The notes under the pieces were generated by a model. It saw only the letters and a program-made list of their open reading frames with translations, did no database searches and was not told the origin of the DNA. This document shows positions 1 to 7,307 of a stretch of 21,525 bases of DNA, one piece after another. Position numbers and translations under genes: made by a program. Position 1 is the first letter of the stretch. Each line of letters starts with the position of its first letter. The stretch is taken from positions 1 through 21,525 of the forward strand of contig JANOHP010000114.1 in NCBI GenBank assembly GCA_031406575.1, given 5' to 3'. This stretch comes from Ga0077555 sp031406575 (lineage in GTDB: Bacteria > Pseudomonadota > Alphaproteobacteria > Rhizobiales > Hyphomicrobiaceae).

Positions 1-276
1 TATGTGCAGGAACGCTCGCTGACAGCAGATGTGTCGCTGGTCAAAGCGTGGAAGGGCGATCGCGCGGGCAACCTCGTCTATCGCATGACGGCGCGGAATT
101 TCAATCCCGTCGTCGCGACCGCCGGCAAGATCACCGTGGCCGAAGTCGAACACCTCGTCGAGACCGGCGAAATCGATCCCGATCACGTGCACACGCCCGG
201 CATCTTCGTGCAACGCATCGTGCTCAATGCGACACCGGAAAAACGTATCGAGCAGCGAACGGTTCGCCGGTCGTGA
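1..276 (+). CDS. scoA: 3-oxoacid CoA-transferase subunit A, C-terminal part (5' truncated by window edge)
   Basis: This is the last 91 codons of the alpha subunit of a class I 3-oxoacid (succinyl-CoA:acetoacetate type) CoA-transferase, which moves CoA from an acyl-CoA to a 3-oxoacid in the cytosol. The frame is open to the left edge, so the true start lies outside. The visible stretch has the family's C-terminal signature: NLVYRMTARNFNP, ATAGKITVAEVEHLV and HTPGIFVQRIV. The next gene on the same strand is the beta subunit, as expected for a heteromeric enzyme. The two are separated by 110 bp containing a heptamer tandem repeat, where such pairs usually abut. The exact acceptor (acetoacetate, 3-oxoadipate or other) cannot be told from this fragment; the family assignment is secure. 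Confidence 0.9.
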   Translation, partial: YVQERSLTADVSLVKAWKGDRAGNLVYRMTARNFNPVVATAGKITVAEVEHLVETGEIDPDHVHTPGIFVQRIVLNATPEKRIEQRTVRRS

Positions 277-297
277 GCTGGTGACTGGCAAACAACC

Positions 298-363
298 CCC
301 TACTCCCTACTCCCTACTCCCTACTCCCTACTCCCTACTCCCTACTCCCTACTCCCTACTCCC
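298..363. repeat. Tandem heptamer (CCCTACT)x9 between scoA and scoB
   Basis: Nine uninterrupted, perfect copies of the 7-mer CCCTACT run from 298 to 360, followed by a partial tenth (CCC, 361-363). The tract ends about 10 bp before the scoB ribosome-binding site. On the minus strand it reads GGGAGTA repeated, giving ten GGG runs spaced by four bases, which fits the usual G-quadruplex pattern. Perfect short repeats of this kind are prone to copy-number change by slippage. The repeat is non-coding, so such a change would alter only the scoA-scoB spacing. Confidence 0.97.
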
Positions 364-386
364 ACCCTCTTCCGAGGAGACCGCCA

Positions 387-1025
387 ATGCCCTGGACCCG
401 TGAACAGATGGCCGAGCGCGCGGCCAAAGAGCTGCACGACGGATTTTACGTGAACCTGGGCATCGGCCTGCCGACGCTCGTCGCCAATTACATTCCGCCG
501 GGCATCAGCGTCATGCTGCAGTCGGAGAACGGGTTGCTCGGCATCGGGACGTTTCCCACCGAAAACGAAGTCGATGCCGACCTCATCAACGCCGGCAAGC
601 AGACGGTGACGACACTGCCGGGGTCGAGTTTCTTTTCGTCGGCCGCCTCCTTCGCCATGATCCGTGGCGGCCATATCAATCTCGCCATCCTGGGCGCCAT
701 GCAGGTCTCTGAGACGGGCGATCTCGCCAACTGGATGATCCCGGGCAAGATGGTCAAGGGCATGGGCGGAGCGATGGATCTCGTCGCCGGCGTCGAGCGG
801 GTGATCGTGGTGATGGAGCACACCGCCAAGAAAAAAGACGGATCGATCGATCTCAAGATTTTGCCCAAGTGCACGTTGCCGCTGACCGGCCTCGGCGTGG
901 TCGATATGATCATCACGGATCTCGCCGTTCTCCAAGTGACGCCCGCGGGTTTGAAGGTGCTGGAGACGGCCCCCGGTGTGAGCCGCGCCGATCTCGACGC
1001 CATGACGGGCGTGACGCTGCACTGA
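387..1025 (+). CDS. scoB: 3-oxoacid CoA-transferase subunit B
   Basis: This is the beta subunit (212 aa, normal length) of the heteromeric CoA-transferase begun by the preceding gene. It carries the catalytic glutamate in SENGLLGIG near residue 50, after the N-terminal GIGLPTLVANY motif, and the family blocks LPGSSFFSSAASFAMIRGGH, MVKGMGGAMDLVAG and LPLTGLGVVDMIITDLAV. The ATG at 387 follows GAGGAGA (374-380) at good spacing. In related bacteria the enzyme serves ketone-body, short-chain acid or aromatic catabolism; which applies here is not visible. The cytochrome b561 gene starts 38 bp downstream on the same strand and could be co-transcribed, although no functional link is obvious. Confidence 0.93.
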   Translation: MPWTREQMAERAAKELHDGFYVNLGIGLPTLVANYIPPGISVMLQSENGLLGIGTFPTENEVDADLINAGKQTVTTLPGSSFFSSAASFAMIRGGHINLAILGAMQVSETGDLANWMIPGKMVKGMGGAMDLVAGVERVIVVMEHTAKKKDGSIDLKILPKCTLPLTGLGVVDMIITDLAVLQVTPAGLKVLETAPGVSRADLDAMTGVTLH

Positions 1026-1063
1026 CGACCCGGCCGGAGACAGCGCGAGGGGAGGAGACGCGC

Positions 1064-1795
1064 ATGGTGACCAACCGCACGGATCCGTCGAGCACACGCC
1101 CCGACGATACCCCACTCAGTGTCGCCACATGGGACGTGCCCACGCGCCTCTTTCACTGGACGCTGGTCGTTCTGATCGGACTGGCGTGGGTGTCGCGCAA
1201 ATACGGCGATGCCGGTCTCGTGTGGCACACGTGGAACGGCATCGCCATTCTCGTGCTCGTCGTGTGGCGGGTGCTGTGGGGACTGGTCGGCAGTTCGACG
1301 GCGCGGTTCAGCTCATTTTTTTATTCGCCCCGGACTTCCGCTCGTTACGCCATCGATTTTATGCGCCGGCGGCCGCGATATTTCCTCGGCCACAACCCGC
1401 TCGGCGGCGCGGTGGTGCTGGCCATGCTGGGGCTCGTCGGGGGGCAGGGCGTGCTCGGGCTCTTCTCCTATGACGATCACGATGACAATGTCGGTGGGCC
1501 GTTGTCCGCCAAGGTGTCCGACGCGGCGTGGGCCTGGGCCACGAAATGGCACCTGCAGATGTTCGACGTGCTGTTGATCGTCATCGCGCTGCACGTGACC
1601 GCGAGCCTCGTCTATCTCGTCTGGAAAGGCGAAAACCTCATCCGGCCGATGGTGACGGGCCGCAAACCGGCGGCGGATTTCGAGGACGCGCGTGAAGCGC
1701 ACATCGTCGGAAAATCGCGCGCCGTCGTCTGCCTCGTCGCCGCCATCGGGATCGTCATGGGTGGCATCGCGATCGCCGGTGGACGGCTGTTTTGA
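1064..1795 (+). CDS. Cytochrome b561 family membrane protein
   Basis: A 243-aa integral membrane di-haem b-type cytochrome of the cytochrome b561 / Ni-Fe hydrogenase b-subunit family, which shuttles electrons between the quinone pool and periplasmic or soluble partners. Four to five hydrophobic helices are visible. The histidines fit haem ligation: RLFHW in helix 1, WHTWNG in helix 2, and KWHLQMFD...ALHVT in the later helices. The family-typical WKGENLIRPMVTGRK follows the fourth helix, and a final helix ends the protein. I place the start at ATG 1064, preceded by GAGGGGAGGAG; an in-frame ATG at 869 lies inside scoB and lacks protein support. The redox partner is unknown. Confidence 0.88.
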   Translation: MVTNRTDPSSTRPDDTPLSVATWDVPTRLFHWTLVVLIGLAWVSRKYGDAGLVWHTWNGIAILVLVVWRVLWGLVGSSTARFSSFFYSPRTSARYAIDFMRRRPRYFLGHNPLGGAVVLAMLGLVGGQGVLGLFSYDDHDDNVGGPLSAKVSDAAWAWATKWHLQMFDVLLIVIALHVTASLVYLVWKGENLIRPMVTGRKPAADFEDAREAHIVGKSRAVVCLVAAIGIVMGGIAIAGGRLF

Positions 1796-1803
1796 ACGGT
1801 GGC

Positions 1804-1816
1804 CACTCCTGGAGTG
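1804..1816. other. Short palindrome CACTCC-T-GGAGTG after cytochrome b561 stop
   Basis: A perfect 6-bp-arm inverted repeat with a one-base centre lies 8 bp past the stop codon. There is no T-run after it, so it is not a convincing intrinsic terminator. It could be an operator or chance. Confidence 0.35.
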
Positions 1817-2006
1817 TTGCCGGAGCGCCCACGGTTGCGGTCCAGTTGTGGTCGCTGGCCGAATAATCGTTGCAGTTCAAACTCCACTCGGTAGCGTGAA
1901 CCAAGAGGCGTAACGCAGTGTTATGGATGATCGAATACTCTCGATCGTGCCATCGCGGAACGTGGTGGGGCCTGGGGCGAAGTTCATCTGCGTGGAGTCG
2001 TGCGTC

Positions 2007-3722
2007 GTGACCACTTTTCGTGATTTTTCAAAACGTTCGCTTCGGACGGTGATCAAGACCGGGCTGGCGGTCGGCCTCGTGGGCGTCACGATGCCCGACC
2101 TGATCGGTCCCGCGCAGGCGCAGTGGGAGCGCCCCAGACCCGAGCCCCAGACCCGAGCCACGAACCGAAAGACGCAGACCAAAGCCGTTCCTGCACCCGT
2201 CCTGGCACGCACTCCCGAAGCGGGAAGCCCGCTGTTGGCGCTGGTGTCCATCGGCGCCCAGCGGCTCGACATCTACGATCGCAAAGGTCTCGTCGCGTCG
2301 TCACCGATTTCGTCCGGCCGCACCGGGCACGAGTCGCCGCAGGGCGTCTACTCGATCATCGAGAAGAAAGAAGAACACTTCTCCAATCTGTACGACGACG
2401 CGTCGATGCCGTTCATGCAGCGCATCACCTGGTCGGGCGTCGCCATGCACGCGGGCGCCTTGCCCGGCTATCCCGCCTCCCACGGATGCCTTCGCCTGCC
2501 ACATGGCTTTGCGCGCACCTGGTTCGAGCTGACCAAGCTCAACACGCGCGTGGTCATCACGCAAAATCCGACGACACCGGTGTCGATTTCCCACCCCGCG
2601 CTGTTCGAGCGGCGCGCCACGTCCGCGCAAACACCGATGCCGACTTGGGGCCTGGTGACACGCAACGCCAGCGTCGAAGCGCCGGTCCTCGTCGAGGTGA
2701 GCCTTCCCCACTCCGAGAGCGCTGTGTCGGCCTCACCGATCGAGACGGCACGAAACCGTCAGAAGGCGGCCGCAGGTCGCGCCATGGTCACCATCAAAGC
2801 CGTGGAGGACGCGCGTCGGGCCGCCAAAGCCGCGCAGCTTGCAGCAGTCAAGGCCGAGCGCGACGTCAAAGCGGCCGAAGCCGCGCACAAGCGCGCCGCG
2901 CCACGCCTCGTGGCCGCCGAACGCACCGTTGCGGCGGCGCGTACCGAGGCCGTGAAAGAAGCAGCTGACCAGGCAAGAACCAAGGTGATCGAAGACTTGG
3001 AAAAATTGATCGCCGCTTATGACGACGCCAAAACCACCGCCGCGCAGAAGTCCACGGCCCTCACAGAAGCGCAGTCCGCCATTAAAACCGCCGACGAGGC
3101 GCGCCTTGCCGCGCAAGCCGACGTTCGTGATGCCGCCCGCCTCTCCGAGCCGATCTCCGTGTTCGTGTCGCGGGCGACGCAGCGCGTCTATATCCGCCAG
3201 AACCGCGAAGCGGTGCTCGATCTGCCGATGACCATCCGCAACCCCACCCAACCCCTCGGCACGCACGTGTTCACGGCCATGGCGGCCAGCGACAACACGC
3301 GCAGCGTCGACTGGTCACTCGTCACGGCCGCAGCCAAATCCACCGACGGGCTGGCGGAAGAACCCGGCTCTGTCAAAGGCCGCAGCCTCACCCACGCGTC
3401 GGCCCCGACATCGCACGTCCGCGAGCAGGCCCTCGCGGCCCTCGATCGTCTGGAATTTCCCAAAGAGATTCTCGATCGCGTCCTGCCGTCGCTGCATGTG
3501 GGCTCGTCATTGATCGTCTCTGATCTGGGTCCGAGCTTCGAAACCGGCAAAGGCACCGACTTCATCGTGCAGACGCGGGGCGAAGAAGAAGCCCGCGCCA
3601 GCGTCCGCCGCATCGTCGCTGAAAAGCGCGTCGGTCGCGGCTTCGAGCGCGAACGCGATCGCCGCTTCGTGGCGACACCCTATCGGGTGAGCCGCTCGTC
3701 GTCGTCGTGGTGGTGGGATTGA
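2007..3722 (+). CDS. Secreted L,D-transpeptidase (YkuD) with coiled-coil insert
   Basis: A periplasmic L,D-transpeptidase that would form 3-3 peptidoglycan cross-links or attach proteins to peptidoglycan. From GTG 2007 (GGAG at 1994-1997) the product is 571 aa and starts directly with a basic, hydrophobic signal peptide ending GPAQAQ. The frame also opens at ATG 1923, but those 28 extra residues do not resemble a signal sequence and that ATG has a poorly spaced ribosome site. The YkuD domain (about residues 70-195) carries the catalytic SHGCLRL motif, with Cys at codon 2487, and the upstream histidine in AMHAGAL. An Ala/Lys/Glu-rich helical coiled coil (about 260-370) follows. A second beta-rich segment (SEPISVFVSRATQRVYIRQ onward) resembles a degenerate YkuD-like half without HGC. 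The tail is serine/tryptophan-rich. Confidence 0.87.
   Translation: MTTFRDFSKRSLRTVIKTGLAVGLVGVTMPDLIGPAQAQWERPRPEPQTRATNRKTQTKAVPAPVLARTPEAGSPLLALVSIGAQRLDIYDRKGLVASSPISSGRTGHESPQGVYSIIEKKEEHFSNLYDDASMPFMQRITWSGVAMHAGALPGYPASHGCLRLPHGFARTWFELTKLNTRVVITQNPTTPVSISHPALFERRATSAQTPMPTWGLVTRNASVEAPVLVEVSLPHSESAVSASPIETARNRQKAAAGRAMVTIKAVEDARRAAKAAQLAAVKAERDVKAAEAAHKRAAPRLVAAERTVAAARTEAVKEAADQARTKVIEDLEKLIAAYDDAKTTAAQKSTALTEAQSAIKTADEARLAAQADVRDAARLSEPISVFVSRATQRVYIRQNREAVLDLPMTIRNPTQPLGTHVFTAMAASDNTRSVDWSLVTAAAKSTDGLAEEPGSVKGRSLTHASAPTSHVREQALAALDRLEFPKEILDRVLPSLHVGSSLIVSDLGPSFETGKGTDFIVQTRGEEEARASVRRIVAEKRVGRGFERERDRRFVATPYRVSRSSSSWWWD
2132..2157 (+). repeat. 13-bp tandem direct repeat inside the L,D-transpeptidase gene
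   Basis: CCCCAGACCCGAG occurs twice back to back (2132-2144, 2145-2157), just after the predicted signal-peptide cleavage region. The unit is not a multiple of three, so gain or loss of one copy would frameshift the gene. Confidence 0.9.
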
Positions 3723-3889
3723 GCTCGAGGACCGCCCTGTCTGGTCTTCCTCTGAAATCCAAACAACGGGCTTTGTCGAGGGTTGCCGCTGCTTGGGAGT
3801 GTTGCGAATTCGGCTCGGTCTCACCACGTCACGGCATGATGATTGCGTCAACTGTCGCGTGACGCTTGACGTCGCCCAGATCGATATGA

Positions 3890-4192
3890 CACACACACGT
3901 CAAGCTCGACATCCGGCGGCTCAAGAATGCTGCGTTGCGGCGCTTCGCCCGGCGCGGCGACGCCAGCAAGATCAATCCGCAATGGAAGCCGAAAGTTGCC
4001 AGAATCCTGGGCGCTTTGAATGTCGCCGTTGCACCGCAGGATTTGGACATGCCCGGATTCGGCTGACACGAATTGGGAGGTCCCCGTCGCGGGACATTTG
4101 CAGTCTGGATTTCGCGTAACTGGCGTATCACGTACAGGTGGGATGAAGCTGGACCATTCGACGTGGGCATGGAGGACTATCATGGCAATTGA
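3890..4192 (+). pseudogene. higB: HigB-type toxin, disrupted (in-frame TGA, no normal start)
   Basis: Translation of the frame starting at 3902 gives a recognisable HigB/RelE-superfamily mRNA-interferase toxin directly upstream of and overlapping higA. Visible blocks are KLDIRRLKNAALRRFARRG, VARILGALNVAVAPQDLDMP, then HELGGPRRGTFAVWISRN, NWRITYRWDE and VGMEDYHGN. The frame is broken by TGA at 4064-4066, exactly where intact relatives read through PGxRLHxLKGDRKG. There is no ATG or GTG between the upstream stop (TGA 3887-3889) and the homologous region. The usual KGD-R basic motif has become GGPRR. The total span of about 97 codons matches a full HigB (around 92 aa). The tail overlaps the higA start and supplies higA's GGAGG. 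A sequencing error (TGG read as TGA) could explain the stop, but not the missing start or the eroded motif. Confidence 0.82.
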
Positions 4193-4499
4193 TCAGGACG
4201 GACTGGGATCTCCGCCCCCGCATCCTGGTTCGTATCTGCGGGAGGATATTCTGCCGGCGCTGGGCATGACGATCACCGATTTGGCGGACCATCTGAAAGT
4301 TTCGCGCCCGACACTGTCCGATCTCGTGAACGAAAAGAAGTCGGTTTCCATGGAGATGGCGCAAAGACTGGGGCGTGCTTTCGGCAACGGCGCGCGGTTT
4401 TGGCTGGCACTCCAGCTGCAATACGATCTTTGGCACGCCGAACATAAGCGCGACATCGATGTGGCGCGGCTCAAATGGCGCGGTGGACGCGCCGCTTGA
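4182..4499 (+). CDS. higA: HigA-type antitoxin, XRE-family DNA-binding protein
   Basis: The 105-aa antitoxin and autorepressor of a HigBA module. It begins with the family signature HPGSYLREDILPALGMT. A helix-turn-helix of the XRE/Cro type follows (ITDLADHLKVSRPTLSDLVNEKKS, described here in two parts). It ends with the HigA-specific MAQRLGRAFGNGARFWLALQ and LQYDLW. The ATG at 4182 sits inside the last codons of the higB frame and has GGAGG at 4171-4175, six bases upstream, so the translational coupling layout of a toxin-first module is kept. The cognate toxin gene is disrupted, leaving HigA as a solitary regulator. The frame also extends upstream to an ATG at 4020, but that part lies out of frame over higB. 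Confidence 0.93.
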   Translation: MAIDQDGLGSPPPHPGSYLREDILPALGMTITDLADHLKVSRPTLSDLVNEKKSVSMEMAQRLGRAFGNGARFWLALQLQYDLWHAEHKRDIDVARLKWRGGRAA

Positions 4500-4504
4500 C
4501 AGGT

Positions 4505-4525
4505 GCGCGTCTCGTCCGCGCTTTT
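4505..4525 (+). terminator. Possible weak terminator after higA
   Basis: GCGCG (4505-4509) and CGCGC (4517-4521) can pair around a 7-base loop and are followed by TTTT. The stem is only five pairs, so this is a weak candidate. Confidence 0.3.
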
Positions 4526-4619
4526 CGGCTGCCACGACAGCCGATGCCTGACGTGCGTCTTGCCACTCCTTCAGACCACACCCATAATCTTTCCCACCCC
4601 AGGCGGAGCCCGAGAGGCC

Positions 4620-5534
4620 ATGACCATCGACGAGCAGGGCGGACCGACGTCGCGCATCTACTTTTCGCAGCGGCTGCGCCTGCATTATGTCGATTGGGGA
4701 AATCCCGACGCGCCGCCCCTCATTCTGCTGCACGGGGGACGCGATCACTGTCGCAACTGGGACTGGGTGGCGCGACGGCTGCGCAAAGACTGGCATGTCA
4801 TCGCGCCCGACCTGCGCGGCCACGGCGACAGCGAGTGGTCCAAAAGCGCCAACTACGGCACGACCGGTTACGTCTACGATCTGGCCCAACTCATCCATCA
4901 ATTGAAGCTCGCGCCCGTCACGATCGTGTCGCATTCGCTGGGCGGCTCGATCACCATGCGGTACGCGGGTGTTTTGCCCGAAACCGTCAAGCGCATCGTC
5001 GCCATCGAGGGCTTGGGGCGCTCGCCGCGCTCGTTGGCCGACGCGGCCAAGAAAACCATCGACGAGCGGTTTCGCGATTGGATCGCCGAGCAGCGGGCCG
5101 CTTCTGGACGCAGCTCGCGGCGCTATGCGACCGTGGAAGAGGCAACGCAGCGCATGCAGGAGGCCAACAAGCATCTGTCCGCCGAGCAGGCGCGACACTT
5201 GACGCTGCACGGCATCAACCAGAATGAAGACGGCACGTTCTCGTGGAAATTCGACAACTACGTGCGGGTGTCGTTGCCCTACGACATCGCGCAAGCCGAT
5301 GTGGAAGCGTTGTGGCAGCGGGTCACGTGCCCCTCGCTGCTCATTTACGGGGCGGAGAGCTGGGCGTCGGACCCCCGCAAAGACGGGCGCGCCCAGCATT
5401 TCCCGAATGCCGAAATCGTGCGCGTCGCGGATGCGGGCCACTGGGTGCACCACGACAAGCTCGACACCTTCATGGCCTTGATCGAGCCGTTCCTGCGCGG
5501 CGATCCACTCCCCACGCTTGCCGACGTCAGTTGA
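4620..5534 (+). CDS. Alpha/beta-hydrolase fold protein
   Basis: A 304-aa cytosolic alpha/beta hydrolase. It shows the HGG oxyanion motif (ILLHGGRDHCRNWDWV), DLRGHGDSEWS, the nucleophile elbow SHSLGGS with Ser as nucleophile (the first Gly of GxSxG is replaced by Ser), a candidate acid residue after LLIYGAESWASDP, and the catalytic His in DAGHWVHHDK. An insert of about 90 residues between the elbow and the acid forms the cap. The start is placed at ATG 4620, where homology begins; upstream in-frame codons from 4503 look non-coding. GGCGGAG at 4602-4608 is the likely ribosome site. It resembles esterases, epoxide or haloalkane hydrolases and meta-cleavage hydrolases in general form, and the substrate is unknown. 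It stands alone downstream of higA. Confidence 0.85.
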   Translation: MTIDEQGGPTSRIYFSQRLRLHYVDWGNPDAPPLILLHGGRDHCRNWDWVARRLRKDWHVIAPDLRGHGDSEWSKSANYGTTGYVYDLAQLIHQLKLAPVTIVSHSLGGSITMRYAGVLPETVKRIVAIEGLGRSPRSLADAAKKTIDERFRDWIAEQRAASGRSSRRYATVEEATQRMQEANKHLSAEQARHLTLHGINQNEDGTFSWKFDNYVRVSLPYDIAQADVEALWQRVTCPSLLIYGAESWASDPRKDGRAQHFPNAEIVRVADAGHWVHHDKLDTFMALIEPFLRGDPLPTLADVS

Positions 5535-5544
5535 CGTCGGCAAG
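5517..5544. terminator. Long hairpin between convergent hydrolase and GST genes
   Basis: A 13-bp perfect inverted repeat (5517-5529 with 5532-5544, arm CTTGCCGACGTCA) surrounds a two-base centre and includes the hydrolase stop codon. Physically it would fold with an 11-12 bp stem and a small loop. It lies at the 40-bp junction of two convergent genes, a usual site for a bidirectional terminator. No T-tract follows on either strand, so intrinsic termination would be inefficient without a factor. Confidence 0.6.
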
Positions 5545-5574
5545 GCGCGCATCGATCGCTTGTGACACCCCAGT

Positions 5575-6183
5575 TCAGGTGATCAGGCCTTCCACTTTCA
5601 TGGCGGCGCGAACGGCCGGCCGGGCTTCCATACGCTTCTGGAACGCCTGGAGATTGGAATAGGGCGCCAGATCGATTTTCAGCGGGACGGTCCAGCGCAG
5701 CACCGTAAAGAGGTAAGCATCGGGCAGCGTGAAAGCAGAGCCCATCAGATAGTCCTTGCCGGCGAGCTGTGCGTCGACATGCGCCAAGCGGATCAGCAGG
5801 CGCTCGCGGGCGATCGTTTTGGCCTCGTCGGGCATGGCAGGGTTGAACAAGGGCGAAAAGCCTTTGTGCAGTTCCGAGGAAATGAAATTGAGCCAGCTCA
5901 GCATCTGAAAATGGGCAACCGAGCCCGCTGGCGGCGTCAGGTTTTTTCCAGTCGCCTTGGCGGCGATATATTGAACGATTGCCGGCCCTTCCGTGAGAAT
6001 GGTGCCGTCATCCAGTTCCAGGGCGGGCACGTAGCCCAGAGGATTGGTCGCCGTGTAATCACCCCCGCCCTCGATGGTCTTGGCGCGAATGTCGGTTTTG
6101 ACCAGGCTGTGCGGCACGCCCGCTTCCTCGAGCACGATATGGGGGGAGAGCGAGCAGACACCTGGGGCGTAGAAAAGCTTCAT
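5575..6183 (-). CDS. gst: Beta-class glutathione S-transferase
   Basis: A 202-aa glutathione S-transferase that conjugates or reduces electrophiles with glutathione in the cytosol. The N-terminal thioredoxin-fold domain starts MKLFYAPGVCSLSPH, carrying the beta-class cysteine at residue 10 as in E. coli GstA. It continues with NPLGYVPALELDDG and the glutathione-binding LTEGPAIVQYIA (Glu-Gly/Ser position). The C-terminal helical domain includes GSAFTLPDAYLFTVLRW, the N-capping/hydrophobic staple region. The ATG at 6183 follows AGGAGG (6196-6191) at seven bases, deciding it over upstream in-frame starts. It is transcribed divergently from fabI and convergently to the alpha/beta hydrolase. Confidence 0.94.
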   Translation of the reverse strand: MKLFYAPGVCSLSPHIVLEEAGVPHSLVKTDIRAKTIEGGGDYTATNPLGYVPALELDDGTILTEGPAIVQYIAAKATGKNLTPPAGSVAHFQMLSWLNFISSELHKGFSPLFNPAMPDEAKTIARERLLIRLAHVDAQLAGKDYLMGSAFTLPDAYLFTVLRWTVPLKIDLAPYSNLQAFQKRMEARPAVRAAMKVEGLIT

Positions 6184-6299
6184 CGGGCAACCTCCTGTCA
6201 GCGGGACGGCCTCCAATTTGGGGCTGGTTTCGGCTTTCGACAAGCCAATCGACAGTAGCATCGCCAGCCGTGGTCTACCTGGCGACACCAATGCCAGAC

Positions 6300-6329
6300 T
6301 TGCCCGACCAGCCGCATACCTCGTATGAA
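6300..6329 (+). promoter_or_regulatory. Candidate fabI promoter
   Basis: TTGCCC (6300-6305) and TATGAA (6324-6329) are spaced by 18 bp and lie about 70 bp before fabI. This is a moderate match to a housekeeping sigma-70 promoter, read by eye only. Confidence 0.3.
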
Positions 6330-6355
6330 CCGGACGATACAGGTGTGTAGGACCC

Positions 6356-6377
6356 TCTCGAAGTTCGAGTTTCGAGA
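6356..6377. promoter_or_regulatory. Inverted repeat TCTCGAA-N8-TTCGAGA in fabI leader
   Basis: Perfect 7-bp arms (6356-6362 and 6371-6377) lie 24 bp before the fabI ATG, just downstream of the candidate promoter. Position and symmetry fit an operator for a dimeric repressor, but no regulator can be named. Confidence 0.4.
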
Positions 6378-6400
6378 CCGACAAGTCGAGGACGCGACCC

Positions 6401-7246
6401 ATGACGACAGATTCCGGCGATGCCGCCGTCCCCACCGGCACTCTGATGCGGGGTAAGCGCGGGCTCGTCATGGGCGTCGCCAACAATCGCTCGATCGCCT
6501 GGGGCATCGCCCAGGCGTGTGCCGCGCAAGGGGCCGAGGTCGCGTTCACGTATCAAGGCGAGGCGCTGCGCAAGCGCGTGGAGCCCTTGGCGGCGAGTGT
6601 GGGCTCGCGGCTGGTGCTGCCCTGCGATGTCACCGATGCCGCCTCCATGGACGCGGTGTTCGCCACGCTCGAGAAGGAATGGGGCCGGCTCGATTTCCTG
6701 GTGCACGCCATCGCCTTTTCCGACAAGGCCGAGCTGGACGGGCGCTACGTCGACACCAGCGAGAAGAACTTCACGCAGACGATGTTGATCTCGTGCTTCT
6801 CGTTCACCGCACTCGCGCAGCGCGCCGAAAAGCTCATGACAACGGGCGGTTCGATGCTGACGCTGACCTATTACGGCGCCGAAAAGGTCATGCCCCATTA
6901 CAACGTCATGGGCGTCGCCAAGGCCGCACTGGAAGCGAGCGTGCGTTATCTGGCGGCGGATCTGGGCAAGAAGAACATCCGCGTCAACGCCATCTCGGCG
7001 GGACCGATCAAGACGCTGGCGGCCTCCGGAATCGCCGACTTTCGCTACATTTTGAAGTGGAACGAATACAATTCCGCCCTGCGGCGCACCGTGACGATCG
7101 AGGAGGTGGGCAGCTCGGGGCTCTATCTGCTGTCGGACCTCGGGCGCGCCGTCACCGGCGAAGTGCATCACGTCGATGCCGGCTATCACGTGCAGGGCAT
7201 GAAGAACGAGGATGCGCCCGACATTTCCGTCGCGAAGGGTGACTGA
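6401..7246 (+). CDS. fabI: Enoyl-[acyl-carrier-protein] reductase (NADH), FabI
   Basis: FabI performs the last step of each fatty-acid elongation cycle, reducing trans-2-enoyl-ACP with NADH. The 281-aa product is of usual length plus a short N-terminal extension. It has the SDR-type cofactor site MGVANNRSIAWGIA (about 24-37), CDVTDAASM, VHAIAFSDKAEL and the catalytic pair Tyr167 and Lys174 in HYNVMGVAKAALE (Y-x6-K). AGPIKTLAASGI follows, the loop that closes over substrate and triclosan in this family. GAGGA (6388-6392) precedes the ATG by eight bases. It is divergent from the GST gene and followed after 61 bp by arfB. An enzyme of this type is normally essential unless another enoyl reductase (FabV, FabK, FabL) is present. 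Confidence 0.96.
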   Translation: MTTDSGDAAVPTGTLMRGKRGLVMGVANNRSIAWGIAQACAAQGAEVAFTYQGEALRKRVEPLAASVGSRLVLPCDVTDAASMDAVFATLEKEWGRLDFLVHAIAFSDKAELDGRYVDTSEKNFTQTMLISCFSFTALAQRAEKLMTTGGSMLTLTYYGAEKVMPHYNVMGVAKAALEASVRYLAADLGKKNIRVNAISAGPIKTLAASGIADFRYILKWNEYNSALRRTVTIEEVGSSGLYLLSDLGRAVTGEVHHVDAGYHVQGMKNEDAPDISVAKGD

Positions 7247-7307
7247 GCGTGCCGCCCGCCGATCACGCCCACGGGAGGCAGGCCGCTCGGCGCGGGCTGG
7301 ACCCGAT

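Noticed and set aside
298..363. The heptamer array considered as a CRISPR or telomere-like element
   Set aside because: There are no spacers between repeats, the unit is only 7 bp, and it lies inside an operon, so it is a simple tandem repeat.
3793..4119. A possible 108-aa gene upstream of higA
   Set aside because: It runs in a different frame through the HigB-homologous sequence, has no ribosome site and no recognisable motif. The HigB frame explains the conservation.
4128..5552. A 474-codon open frame on the - strand
   Set aside because: It covers higA and the alpha/beta hydrolase in antisense, with low-complexity Arg/His-rich content and no ribosome site.
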